Source: CALZFJ01 sp964459845
Lineage (GTDB): Bacteria; Bacteroidota; Bacteroidia; Bacteroidales; Muribaculaceae
NCBI GenBank assembly: GCA_964459845.1
Contig: CAYWOC010000004.1
Location: 1 to 64,000 of the forward strand
Length of the DNA stretch: 64,000 nt
Direction of reading: 5' to 3'
This document shows, piece after piece, positions 25,516 through 35,100 of the stretch (position 1 is its first letter; each line of letters begins with the position of its first letter). A program made the position numbers and the translations under genes. The notes under the pieces are model-generated. The model had not been told where the DNA came from, did no database searches, and saw only the letters and a list, made by a program, of their open reading frames with translations.

Positions 25516-26754
25516 TTATTTGTAAATTTCACCTTCTCCATGGCATATGTTGCAGACTTTATGTCCGCCACAAACGCTACATTTTTTACTATAATTCACT
25601 CCTGTACCAAAAGCATTGTCCGTACTGTAGCCGCTACCATGACAAGCTATACACTTGCCGTCCCCCTTGCAAACATGACAATATTTCTCTGTTCGCCTTG
25701 ATGATGACGATGATGCTCCATCATTACTTTTATCGTCAATCAGTCCACTACTTGCTTGTTGGGATGCCCTTATAGAATTAGCTTTCATTGCAACATAATT
25801 ATTATAATTATCAAAAATTTCTTGATCGCTTGGATCTTTGCCATAAATACTCCGATAATTTTTAATAAAATTTTGTTTCACCGCAATTTCCTCTTGTTTC
25901 ATATTGAATTCAATTTCAGCCACTGCTCGCTTCCCAAATTCATTGGCAGAAACCCGCATCATATCATAGTTGAATTGCATTTCAGCCACACCTTTTTTTG
26001 CGTATGCATCTGCCTCAATCATTATTTCATCAACACTCTTATTGTGTGCTGAAATCGATTGGTAATTATAGCCAGAATTTGAATAGCTACTTGTCTTGTT
26101 CTGTGCAGAAGCTGCCGCCACGGCTGTCCCGACAGCCGCTGCCGACAACAATATATTTCCCCATAAATTCGCTCTTTTATCTAATTGCTGCTGGCGTTTC
26201 TTTTGAGCTTTTTTCAGCAATTCCCTGCAATGCTCCCTATGGGAATTATGACATTCAGCATTGTCTGCCACAGCCGATAGTTCCTTTATGGCATTTTTCC
26301 ACTTTCCCTGATTATATGAGCATAGGGCATTGCCGTACATTGCATGGTCACACACAAAATCATTCTGATATTTTGATAATATTTGCTGATAGCGTTTCTG
26401 CGCTTTTTTATAATCACCTGCCTTAAGCAGATTCTCAGCATCCACACATTCTTGCAGATATTCAGTATATTTGTTCATAAATGCATCAAATTCTTTCATC
26501 GAGGCATCAAGGGCATTTTGGGGTGCAGCATTCAATGTAGTCTCACCGATAGGTACACTTATTTCAAGCCCTGTATAAAACTCCTCCATATCCAAGTTGG
26601 CTTGTTTCAATTCGTCGATTGACACATTGAACATCGCAGCTATCGCCTCCATCGACTCACCTCGCTGAACTGTGTATGAATGCATATTTTGTCCTGAAGC
26701 ACAGACCGATGCCAGCAACGACAGGAATAAAGCTAATACCGTTTTTATTGCCAT
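25516..26754 (-). CDS. Exported LysM protein with CxxCxG zinc-ribbon repeats
   Basis: 412 residues. A signal peptide (to about residue 20) precedes a LysM domain (YTVQRGESMEAIAAMFNVSI and following, about 25-68). A helical region rich in Gln and Lys follows, with tetratricopeptide-like character (KAGDYKKAQKRYQQIL). A membrane-like segment lies near 250. The C terminus has DnaJ-like zinc-ribbon repeats: CHVCKGDGKC, CHGSGY, CSVCGGHKVC, CHGEG. LysM implies peptidoglycan binding, while the zinc ribbon is normally cytoplasmic, so the mix is unusual. The ATG at 26754 is chosen because a longer frame lacks a signal. Confidence 0.65.
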   Translation of the reverse strand: MAIKTVLALFLSLLASVCASGQNMHSYTVQRGESMEAIAAMFNVSIDELKQANLDMEEFYTGLEISVPIGETTLNAAPQNALDASMKEFDAFMNKYTEYLQECVDAENLLKAGDYKKAQKRYQQILSKYQNDFVCDHAMYGNALCSYNQGKWKNAIKELSAVADNAECHNSHREHCRELLKKAQKKRQQQLDKRANLWGNILLSAAAVGTAVAAASAQNKTSSYSNSGYNYQSISAHNKSVDEIMIEADAYAKKGVAEMQFNYDMMRVSANEFGKRAVAEIEFNMKQEEIAVKQNFIKNYRSIYGKDPSDQEIFDNYNNYVAMKANSIRASQQASSGLIDDKSNDGASSSSSRRTEKYCHVCKGDGKCIACHGSGYSTDNAFGTGVNYSKKCSVCGGHKVCNICHGEGEIYK

Positions 26755-26765
26755 TTTTATTTGTG

Positions 26766-27524
26766 TTAAAATAAAGTATTGAATGAAATGCTCTTTATTT
26801 TGCTCCTGCTCATTTGGAATATCGCAGCCTTGTCTGAATTGGTCTTCTTGTAGAACACTATGCCATTCTTTTCGTCGCATATCCACACTTTCATTTTCAC
26901 ACCTCGGGTGGTGACAATCGTAGCCTTCTTGGGAACTGCACCGATTGCCTCATCATGTATGGCGGCAGCATTTATTGAATCGGCGGTCTGTGCTTCTTTT
27001 TCGGCTCTCAATCGAGCTTCTTCTATAGCCCGTTGCTGCTGCGCCACATCTTCTGCACAAATATTGTTCAGCACATCACGCGTGCCATCAGGATAGCATA
27101 TCATGAAAATTTCACTTTTAGGTGCAGTGATCGGAGTGCCTTCGCCTTTCTTGTTTGTGCTGTATGTAACCACGCTGGTATTCATCGTGAGGCTATACGC
27201 AAATATTTCACGTCCATCTATATAATAGATGGTTATAGCACCGCGAGGAGCTTTCTTAGCACCATAGGATGACACTATGCGCTCTCCGCGATTGTTGAAG
27301 ACCACATTGCCGCGAGTTCTGAACTTGAGCATAAAGATTTTATTGTTTTCCACCGATTCCTCAGTGGCATACTCATCTTCTGTGTCTTTGAACAATGTCT
27401 TGTCATTACTCGTCTGAATGATTTTCACATTCTTAATATGTCCATCTCTAAAGATTATGACATCTTGGGCAAGCATGTCAATCACACCGCCCAAGATGCA
27501 CGCTATCAGAACATAAATCCTCAT
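26766..27524 (-). CDS. Exported protein of unknown function
   Basis: 252 residues. A signal peptide ends near LAQ (residue 20). The N-terminal half has repeated short strands (VIIFRDGHIKNVKIIQ, then IFMLKFRTRGNVVF) like small beta domains of Bacteroidales envelope proteins. A charged helix lies in the middle (AIEEARLRAEKEAQ). No enzymatic motif. It lies 11 bp before the LysM/zinc-ribbon gene and 18 bp after the LysM/porin gene, in the same operon. Confidence 0.55.
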   Translation of the reverse strand: MRIYVLIACILGGVIDMLAQDVIIFRDGHIKNVKIIQTSNDKTLFKDTEDEYATEESVENNKIFMLKFRTRGNVVFNNRGERIVSSYGAKKAPRGAITIYYIDGREIFAYSLTMNTSVVTYSTNKKGEGTPITAPKSEIFMICYPDGTRDVLNNICAEDVAQQQRAIEEARLRAEKEAQTADSINAAAIHDEAIGAVPKKATIVTTRGVKMKVWICDEKNGIVFYKKTNSDKAAIFQMSRSKIKSISFNTLF

Positions 27525-27542
27525 ACCTTTAACCTATTGCAA

Positions 27543-28352
27543 TTAAAACGCATAGCCAATAGACAATTCTGGATATGCCTCACCCTTTAAACAGAATATT
27601 TTTTGATTATCATTGATTGGGAAATGGTATGACCCAGTAATCTGAAATTCGAAAAGATGCAGACGAAGACCTAACCTTGCATCAACACCAAATTTTCCCC
27701 CAATTTTCATATCTCTTGATATTTTTTGGGATTTATTCTCGACTTTTCCTGTAAGTCCTATATTTATATTCATACCAGCAAAAGGTATAATGCCAACACT
27801 GTCACCCAATTTGTATCCCAGTTCTAATGGTATGTCAATAAGATGAAAATTTAAATCACCAACCTCTCTTGAAGTAACAGAAGAACCCATATAACCTATA
27901 CGAGCTCCTGCATAAAAATTCGGCGTAAACAAATAGTTAGCTCCTATCGTTGCAGTATAAACAAACGACTTCTTCCCGACAAATCCATAGCCAATCTCTA
28001 TTGCAGCGCACCATTTGCCTTCATTTGATTCTGTTGCCATGATCTTCGCATTGCCATTATTTGAATCATTTGAGTCATATTGCACTGGCTGCTCTACGAT
28101 TTTACTCTGTGTATTTGCTATAGGCACACTGTTAATATCAGCAACAGGTATTACCAGCTTCATACCGGCATAGAACAATCCGTCGGTATTAGGATTTGCT
28201 CTGTTTATGTCATCTATACTCACGTTGTATTGCTTAGCTATGCTTTCTATCGTTTCGCCACGTTGAACCACATGTGTCACCGTTTGGTTCTGTGCCATTG
28301 CGCAAACGCTTGATGCGCATAGCACTATTAAAAATAAAATTTTTTTAATCAT
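27543..28352 (-). CDS. LysM domain protein with C-terminal beta-barrel
   Basis: 269 residues. A signal peptide (about 20) precedes a LysM domain (VVQRGETIESIAKQYNVSID, about 28-72). A linker (about 73-108) leads to an outer-membrane porin-like domain (GYGFVGKKSFVYTATIGANY through YPELSIGYAF). The C-terminal strand ends in an aromatic residue. This ties outer membrane to peptidoglycan. It shares operon and LysM type with the gene at 25516-26754. Confidence 0.7.
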   Translation of the reverse strand: MIKKILFLIVLCASSVCAMAQNQTVTHVVQRGETIESIAKQYNVSIDDINRANPNTDGLFYAGMKLVIPVADINSVPIANTQSKIVEQPVQYDSNDSNNGNAKIMATESNEGKWCAAIEIGYGFVGKKSFVYTATIGANYLFTPNFYAGARIGYMGSSVTSREVGDLNFHLIDIPLELGYKLGDSVGIIPFAGMNINIGLTGKVENKSQKISRDMKIGGKFGVDARLGLRLHLFEFQITGSYHFPINDNQKIFCLKGEAYPELSIGYAF

Positions 28353-28366
28353 GATTTATCAGTTTT

Positions 28367-29248
28367 TTAAAGTTGAATTATCAAAAAATTGCTTATGCTC
28401 CAGAATAAAGTTGGATTAGTGATTACAAGCACGCAAGTCCCGTCTCCATTATCTTCAAAGTGATACGAGCGATTGCTCGGCTGCGGAGTAAGGATCTTTG
28501 GATTGCTCGATTTCAATGTGATTTCCTTGAACTTGCGTATATCCACTGCTGTGAATTTGCTCTTATCCACTTCCTCATAATTCACTTTTTTCTTTTGCAG
28601 AAAGCCTCCTTTCAGCAATCCCGAAGCCGAAAGTTGCTTTTTTGTGCCGATTTTCACATAACACTCATTGATTACCTCATCTTGAGTAGTCAATGCTGTC
28701 GTCAGTATTTTCGTCTTTTTTTCGGCGTTCTCGGCTTTCAGCCGCATATCCGACAGGGTGGCTTGGAGCTGCCTCACATCTTTCTTGGAATTGTTCACTT
28801 CTATGCTCAGCGACTGTATGATCTGATCTTTTTCCGCCAATTGCTTGTTCAGAAATTCAATCACCTTTTGTAACTGCTCCACTCCGCGAAAAGATTTTTT
28901 GTTGTCGAGCGAATCATGAAGCATCTGAATCTTCTGCCTCTGACGAGCCAATATATCAGCCATACTCTTCAAGTTGGCGGCAATCTGTTGTCGATTGAGC
29001 ATAATGCCCTCCCTGCCCTTGTTGTTGAGCAGTATGTTCTCTTGTGCAGCTATACTGTCCAGTCCAGAAGCTATAGTGGCTATAATACCGTTAAGCTCAT
29101 TCAGTTGCAGCGACTGCTCCTCATTCACTTTCATCAATGAGTCTCGCTCTGTCAAGTAACCGTCCTTGCTCGTGTCCCCATTCCCATTTTTGCAAGAAAA
29201 AGAGAATAGCAACAACAGCGATACGAACAATGCATTAAACGCCTTCAT
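28367..29248 (-). CDS. Coiled-coil lipoprotein
   Basis: 293 residues. Lipobox FSFSCKN places the lipidated cysteine near residue 19. From about 35 to 190 there is a long coiled coil with heptads (RQKIQMLHDSLDNKKS, LNKQLAEKDQIIQ). A short C-terminal beta domain (about 205-293) follows. It is first in the operon ahead of the LysM/porin gene (14 bp). Long coiled-coil lipoproteins can span the periplasm; its role is inferred, not known. The region upstream to 30097 is gene-free. Confidence 0.65.
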   Translation of the reverse strand: MKAFNALFVSLLLLFSFSCKNGNGDTSKDGYLTERDSLMKVNEEQSLQLNELNGIIATIASGLDSIAAQENILLNNKGREGIMLNRQQIAANLKSMADILARQRQKIQMLHDSLDNKKSFRGVEQLQKVIEFLNKQLAEKDQIIQSLSIEVNNSKKDVRQLQATLSDMRLKAENAEKKTKILTTALTTQDEVINECYVKIGTKKQLSASGLLKGGFLQKKKVNYEEVDKSKFTAVDIRKFKEITLKSSNPKILTPQPSNRSYHFEDNGDGTCVLVITNPTLFWSISNFLIIQL

Positions 29249-29592
29249 TATTTTTCCTTTTACGTTAAGTTGATGTGTTTTTTGAAATTTCTATTTTCTG
29301 TAGTAATAATTGTCATCTTTTTGATTTGTTAATAAGTTGTTTGTGTTAAGTTTGTTAATTAAAATTTATAGTCCATTGGCTATCTCTCGAAACTTATCGC
29401 TATACGCTTTGTTCAAAAGAATAGCTTACTGCACTTCATTTAGTAATAATTGAAAAGGTTTCTTGTTTCTATCACGATTTTTGTCTTTTCTGAGGAATTA
29501 TCCAAGTTCTGTTCTCTCTTAACTTTTTTAACCGCTCGTTTTTTCATCTGCATTGCACTCCATTTTTTGCTGCACTCCTTAATTTACTGCAC

Positions 29593-29870
29593 AAAAAAAG
29601 CGTGGAAGCTGCCTATATGTTCTATTCTAAAGTCCGGTCTTCGCTACCGATGAATGTATAGAACAACAGCCCCACACTTTCTGTTACAATATATGATTGC
29701 GAGCTTCTTCCACAAAGCACAGCAATATACTATACATTAAGCGTGGGTGCTATTGCTATCCATCTCCATTCATTTCAAATTTGCGAAGTTTGACTTTAGA
29801 AGATAAATCGCAATATCACCTTTTCAAAATGTCTTGTTTCGTTCAAGCTGACTCTTCAGCACCATCGAAA
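29593..29870 (-). ncRNA. Candidate structured RNA ending in a long hairpin
   Basis: On the minus strand a hairpin spans 29600-29677: GTGTGGG with CCACGC, GCTG with CAGC, GTTCTAT with ATAGAAC, and CGGT with ACCG as the tip. It is followed by seven T (29593-29599), so it ends as a terminator. A strong promoter lies upstream at 29877-29905, giving a transcript of about 280 nt if it starts there. The layout recalls the Bacteroidales-1 RNA description (promoter, terminator, no linked gene), but I cannot confirm identity. A shorter RNA from a nearer start is possible. Confidence 0.45.
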
Positions 29871-29876
29871 CATCTG

Positions 29877-29905
29877 CAAATATAATAAAACTTTTTTAAT
29901 TGCAA
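29877..29905 (-). promoter_or_regulatory. Promoter reading toward the candidate RNA
   Basis: On the minus strand, TTG (29903-29905), 18 bases, TATATTTG (29877-29884). The -7 box is exact. The predicted start is near 29870. Confidence 0.6.
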
Positions 29906-30050
29906 TATTTTTTGCAATTTTTTCTTATACCAAATATTTTATAAACGAAAAACGGCAAGACTCAGGAGGCGTAATGCCCGCTGTGCCTTGCCGTAATTTT
30001 CATAATCCTAACGATGTGTGATAATGACTATGTGCTATGCTGTCGCATTG

Positions 30051-30077
30051 TTGCGATGCAGGAATGCGTTGACTCCT
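30051..30077 (-). repeat. GGCGACGCA hairpin repeat, inverted copy
   Basis: GTTGCGATGCAGGAATGCGT followed by TGACTCC, the inverted half of the hairpin repeat, just past the cupin gene's stop. Confidence 0.5.
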
Positions 30078-30097
30078 CATTCCATTACATAGAGGCA

Positions 30098-30547
30098 TCA
30101 CCACTTCACCGGCTCGCTGAGGATGTTGCCGTCGGCGGCATCTTCTGCCGTGAATGTGCCGCCACGATATTGCACGCACAGCATAATGAGCGGAGATGTG
30201 CCATTGTTGCGCACCGAGCGTTTGCCCTCTGGAGCCACTCTCACCACTGAACCTTCTTTCACCGGCACCACTTTCCCGTCAACTTGGAATTCCCCTTCAC
30301 CGCTCAAGAAGAAATAAAGCTCCTCATGGTTCTTGTGGGTGTGAAGGAAACCTGTCTCCGTGCCTGGCTGGAAAATCTGGAACGAGAACTCTCCGCCAGT
30401 GGCTTTCAGAGTTTGTCCGCCAAACACCTTGCCGGGAATTTTCACCTCGGGACCGAGTTCAAGGACATAATCACCGAGTTCTACCAATTTGCCTACATTA
30501 ATCGCGCTGAAATTCTTCTCTTCAGCAAATTTTTCCACTTGTTTCAT
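30098..30547 (-). CDS. Cupin domain protein
   Basis: 149 residues, cytoplasmic. The cupin core has motif 1 FLHTHKNHEELYFFLSGEGEF, with the metal-binding His pair and Glu near 75-82, and a weak second motif near 115. The ligand is unknown; such small cupins often act on aromatic or sugar-like compounds. It is divergent from the HxlR gene 184 bp away, a typical target-regulator arrangement. Confidence 0.8.
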   Translation of the reverse strand: MKQVEKFAEEKNFSAINVGKLVELGDYVLELGPEVKIPGKVFGGQTLKATGGEFSFQIFQPGTETGFLHTHKNHEELYFFLSGEGEFQVDGKVVPVKEGSVVRVAPEGKRSVRNNGTSPLIMLCVQYRGGTFTAEDAADGNILSEPVKW

Positions 30548-30575
30548 ATTGCATTATAATTTTATAGTTAATAAA

Positions 30576-30607
30576 TTTGCCCGAAATGAATGAATACACT
30601 ACCTTTG
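30576..30607 (+). promoter_or_regulatory. Promoter of the HxlR regulator gene
   Basis: TTTG (30576-30579), 20 bases, TACCTTTG (30600-30607). The predicted start is near 30614. GTTAC-type repeats (GTTACAAAAAGATAA and GTTACCAAAAGGTTA, about 30671-30706) lie downstream in the leader and may be operator sites. Confidence 0.6.
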
Positions 30608-30731
30608 CATCGGTAGGCTACTTTCTTTTCGACAGCGCAAAATTATGCAATTAGCAGCTATTTAACAAGACGTTACAAAAAGATAAGCAAGTTACCAAAA
30701 GGTTAGTTTTGATATAAATCAACGCATTGCA

Positions 30732-31100
30732 ATGGCAAAAAAATTTGAAAAAAATTCCATCATCGAACTTTGTCCCATCAGGAATGTGGTGGCGCGCTTC
30801 GGCAACAAGTGGTCGCTGCTCATAATCCTTATTTTAAGCGAGAACGGAAGCACGCGCTTCAACCAGCTCGGCAAGCTCATCCCCGACATATCGTCGAAGG
30901 TGCTTGCCAACACGCTCCACGTCCTCGAAGCCGACGGTCTGGTCAGCCGGACGGTGTTTCCCGAAGTGCCTATACGCGTGGAATACTCGCTGACCGACAC
31001 CGGCACAAGCCTTGTGCCTATAATCAACGGATTGACGCAGTGGGCAATCACCAACATGAAATCCATCATCTCCCACCGCAAGAGATTCGAGACCGCATAG
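30732..31100 (+). CDS. HxlR family transcriptional regulator
   Basis: 122 residues, a single winged helix-turn-helix of the HxlR family. CPIRNVVARFGNKWSLLIIL near residues 14-33 carries the conserved N-terminal cysteine, and RFNQLGKLIPDISSKVLANTL is the recognition region. Several family members sense electrophiles or oxidants through such cysteines. It probably controls itself and the divergent cupin gene. Confidence 0.9.
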   Translation: MAKKFEKNSIIELCPIRNVVARFGNKWSLLIILILSENGSTRFNQLGKLIPDISSKVLANTLHVLEADGLVSRTVFPEVPIRVEYSLTDTGTSLVPIINGLTQWAITNMKSIISHRKRFETA

Positions 31101-31227
31101 GCAGCCCCCACCGATGCCGTGTGGCACAACATTTTTATATTTGCAGCCTCAAGTTTTTCCACATTTTTTCGTAAGTTTGCAATATTGTTGCAGCTTAGCG
31201 ACTGTATATATTGTTTTAGGATTAGAA

Positions 31228-31986
31228 ATGCATAACGACATACTCACAAAATCACTTTTTGCTGCTTGCTTAGCCCTTTCGCTCGCTGCTTGCGGCGGAA
31301 GCGGCAGCAGCAACTCGGCTACCGAAGATGAGCAGCCGAAACTTGAAGTCGTAGTTCCAGAGCGACTTACCGGCGACTTCGGCATCAGCACCGAGACGAT
31401 GCATATCACGGACAACCGCCTCGTTCACCGCATGAAAATCAACCTCATAGGTGGAAGTTTGAGGCAAGTGTTCTGCGACAGCAATGCCATTCATCTCACT
31501 GCTGCCAAGGCTATAGGCTTCGAGCCTATCACCGACCTGCGCGCAGCCTATCATCTTTCGCGCCCGATTCAGGAAATATACACTTGCAGCGCATATCACA
31601 TCGACGACCTGTCTCACTCCATGCCATATCTCGTGCCTCAGGCGGCAAGGCTGCTCTATGAGATAGGCACCGAGTTCACCGATTCGGTGTTTGCGCGCAG
31701 CGGAGCGCGCTACCGCATAAAGGTGACAAGCCTCACGCGCACCGACGCTACCGTGGCTCGTCTGCGCCGACGCAACCGCAACGCCACCGTGGAGTCGGCT
31801 CACCGCTACGGCACCACTTTCGACATCAGCTATGCCAAGTTCATGTGCCTCGACGACAAGAACATCATATCGCTCGAAGACTTGAAAAACATTCTTGCCG
31901 AAATCCTCAACAAGAAGCGCAACGATGGTCGATGCTATGTGAAATTTGAGCGCAAACAGGGTTGTTTCCACATAACCACGCGCTAA
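31228..31986 (+). CDS. DUF5715 lipoprotein, peptidase M15-like
   Basis: 252 residues from the ATG at 31228. Lipobox LSLAACGG near residue 17 marks it as a lipoprotein. The C-terminal domain has the SAHRYGTTFDI motif (about 190-200), the S-H-G-D pattern of zinc D-Ala-D-Ala peptidases, and ends CYVKFERKQGCFHITTR with another histidine. This fits DUF5715, which may be an M15-like peptidoglycan hydrolase. Whether it is active is not known. A -7-like TAAGTTTG lies at 31172-31179. Confidence 0.75.
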   Translation: MHNDILTKSLFAACLALSLAACGGSGSSNSATEDEQPKLEVVVPERLTGDFGISTETMHITDNRLVHRMKINLIGGSLRQVFCDSNAIHLTAAKAIGFEPITDLRAAYHLSRPIQEIYTCSAYHIDDLSHSMPYLVPQAARLLYEIGTEFTDSVFARSGARYRIKVTSLTRTDATVARLRRRNRNATVESAHRYGTTFDISYAKFMCLDDKNIISLEDLKNILAEILNKKRNDGRCYVKFERKQGCFHITTR

Positions 31987-32132
31987 GTAGGCGCACGCTG
32001 GCTGCCCGCCAATCATAATTTGCGGACATAGCTCAAAGTTTTTCCATCATTTATAAATCAAATTTCAGCTATAATAGCTAAATTTGCGCTACAGTAGCAT
32101 TTTTTAGGTAGTATTTTATTCGACAAAGGATT

Positions 32133-35100
32133 ATGAAGACTGAACAACAAGAAGCTAAGCCCAAAGCGGAAAACATCAACAGCTCAAGCATCATCAAGAA
32201 GTCGCTGAAAATCGGAGCATGGATTGTGGGGGGTGCGGCAACACTGCTTGCAATAATTCTGTGCGCCATCGTGTGGATATTGACACCCGAAAGGCTCACG
32301 CCCCTTGTCAATCAGATAGCCAGCGAGAGCATTAATGCCGACGTGAAGGTGCAGCGTGCCGAAATCACAGCTTGGAGTACTTTCCCCAATCTGACTGTCG
32401 ATATCGACGGACTATGCGTCGTCTCCAAGAGCTTGAGGCAGGTGAAGCCTGGCATCCGTGACTTTCTTCCTGCCAATGCCAATTCGCTTGTGTCGGCAAC
32501 ACACGTCCATGCTGGAATAAATGTTTTGAAAATAATATTTGGCACTTTCTCGCTTAAAGACCTGTCAGCACAAAACCTCAACCTGAACCTTGTGGCTGTG
32601 GATGAAAACACCGCAAACTATCTTGTGGCTCTCCCCTCAGATGAGCCAGAGACCGACGAACCGCTTAGCCTCCCAACCATGTACTGGGACAAGTTCAGCC
32701 TCAATGGCAACACACGCATTGCATACTTCAATGCCGCCGACACTATCGACACCCACATACGCCTGTCGAAAGCCACACTATATCACGCCGAAGCCGACGA
32801 CCACTACACCCTTGCACTTACCGGACAAGCCGACTATGCTATGGGCGGAATGGAATATGTGAAAAATCTGCCGCTCAACTTCAATGGCGATATCGAGTGG
32901 AACTCAAGCCACGTTGCCACAGTTGGCATCAACAATCTGAAAGCCACTATTCTCGATATTCCGGCTACCATCAACATGCACCTCGCTATGGACAATGCCG
33001 CAATGATTGACTTATTCAATCTCGACCTTGGTCCCGTGAAGTTTGCTTCGGTGGTTCAAATTTTGCCGGAAGTATATAGCGACCTTTTCGCCAATATAAA
33101 GAGCGATGCCGCAGCTCTGCTGAAAGCTAAGCTGAATGAGCCTTACGACCTAAACGGCACGGCACTGCCGTCGATAGGAGCCACTCTTGTCATCCCCGAC
33201 TCATATATAGCCACCGCAAGCGGCAACGCGCGTCTTGACAAGGTGGCAATGGATGCCTCAATGACCATCAACGGCAAGCATCCCGACAATAGCGTAATCA
33301 CGCTGAAGCGCATGATTCTCGGCGGTGAGGCGGTAAATCTCTCGCTCGACGGCACTGTTGATAACTTTTTCACCGACGCGCGCATCACCGGCAACGTCAA
33401 GGGCAATGCCGACCTTGGCAAAATCGTGCAAGTCTTCAATATTCCTGTCAGCTTCTCAATCAAGGGCGAGATGGAAGCAAACACATCCATCAGCGCACGC
33501 ATGAGCGACCTGACGGCAAACAAATTCCAGCGCATGACCATCAATGGCGACATCGACTTCCGCAATCTGCGCTATGAATCGGCTATCGACACCATAAGCC
33601 TATATGCCCGCAACGCCTGCTTCCAATTCGGCAGCAATGATGACATGAAATTCAATGGCAAAGAAATTGCCGACCTGCTGCACTGCTCGCTATCAATCGA
33701 TACGATGGCAGCATTCACTTCGGGAGTGAAACTGACGATGGCTAATGCCAAAGCCGGCATAGGCTGCGTGGGCGACGTGATGGCTCTTGCCGACACCACC
33801 CAAATTATCCCTATCGGCACACGCATCCGCTCGGAGCGGCTGTCGGTGGAGCAAGCCGACGGCACCAAGATAAGAGCCAACGGCATCAACTGCGAAGGCT
33901 CAATATCCCGATACGAGAATGAGGTGAGAGTGCCTAAGATTCATCTTGCCATGGGAGCAAACTCTCTTGCATATCTGAGCAAGGATGCCGGAGTGCTGCT
34001 GCGGGGCAGCAAGATCGATATGTTTGCCAACTTGCGCAAGCGCGACCACGGAAAGAACGACAAGTTCAGAAGCCGCATCGACTCCATTCGCCGCCGCCAC
34101 CCTATGTGGAACATGGACTCTGTGCTGTTTGTGGCAAGCAATGGCAGAATACGCCCCGATGGCTCGGCTAATTCCGGGAAAGAATACATCGACATGTCGG
34201 TAGATAAGAGCTTCCACAAGATGCTTCTCGACTGGCAAATGCACGGCAACATCTCCAGCTCGCGCGGACGCTTTTTCACGCCTTATTTCCCATTGCACAA
34301 TTCTCTGAGCAATATGAATGTAGATTTTAGCATCGACAGTGTGCGTTTCAACAGTTTGTCGTACAATGTCGGGCAAAGCCATTTCGACGTTAAGGGCAGC
34401 ATACGCAACATACGCAGCACTTTGCTCGGCAACAAGCGTCGCCCGCTTGCGCTCGTATTCTTCATCAAGGCCGACACTCTTAATATCAACCAGCTCATAA
34501 AGGCTGCCACCGACGGCATGGCATATGCCAACAATGGCATGAAGCAGAGCTACACCGATGCCCAAAGCGAAAGAGCATTGGAGCAAATCACCGACAACGC
34601 CACGGCTCCTGCCGACACGGTTCTTGCGGCATTCGTCGTGCCAAGCAACATCGATGCCAATATTCGTCTGCGAGCTTCCGACATCATCTACACCGACATG
34701 TATATGAAAAAGTTCAATGGAGACCTGCTCATGCACGACGGAGTGCTTAACTTGCGCGAGCTCCGTGCCAAGACCGACATCGGTTCGGCACGATTCAATG
34801 CGCTCTACGCCGCCCCCGACCGCAAAGACATAAAATTCGGTTTCGACCTTGGACTTGAAGACATTCAAGTGGGCAAATTCCTTCACATGCTTCCTGCTGT
34901 AGACTCAATCATGCCGCTGCTCGAATCGGTGGATGGCGTGATTGATGCCGACATTGCCGCTACCACCAATATCGACTCCACAATGAATGTGATTATGCCT
35001 ACGCTTAAAGCTGCCATGAAGCTCCACGGCAAAGACCTCGTGTTCATGGATGCTGCCACATTCAAGAAGATTGCCCGGATGCTTCTGTTCAAGAACAAGG

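Larger units (their letters stand above)
29249..30097. other. Gene-free region upstream of the LysM operon
   Basis: These 849 bases hold no credible gene. They contain a candidate small RNA (29593-29870), its promoter, and hairpin-repeat traces at 29970 and 30051. The rest is AT-rich. Confidence 0.6.

Noticed and set aside
29590..29680. RNase P or 6S RNA at the candidate RNA
   Set aside because: The characteristic RNase P GAGGAAAGTCCGG core and the 6S central-bubble layout were not found; only an isolated AAAGTCCGG-like run appears on the other strand.
33900..34886. Leftward 328-codon frame opposite the AsmA-like gene
   Set aside because: A shadow of a high-GC third-position gene; no signal peptide, family or promoter.
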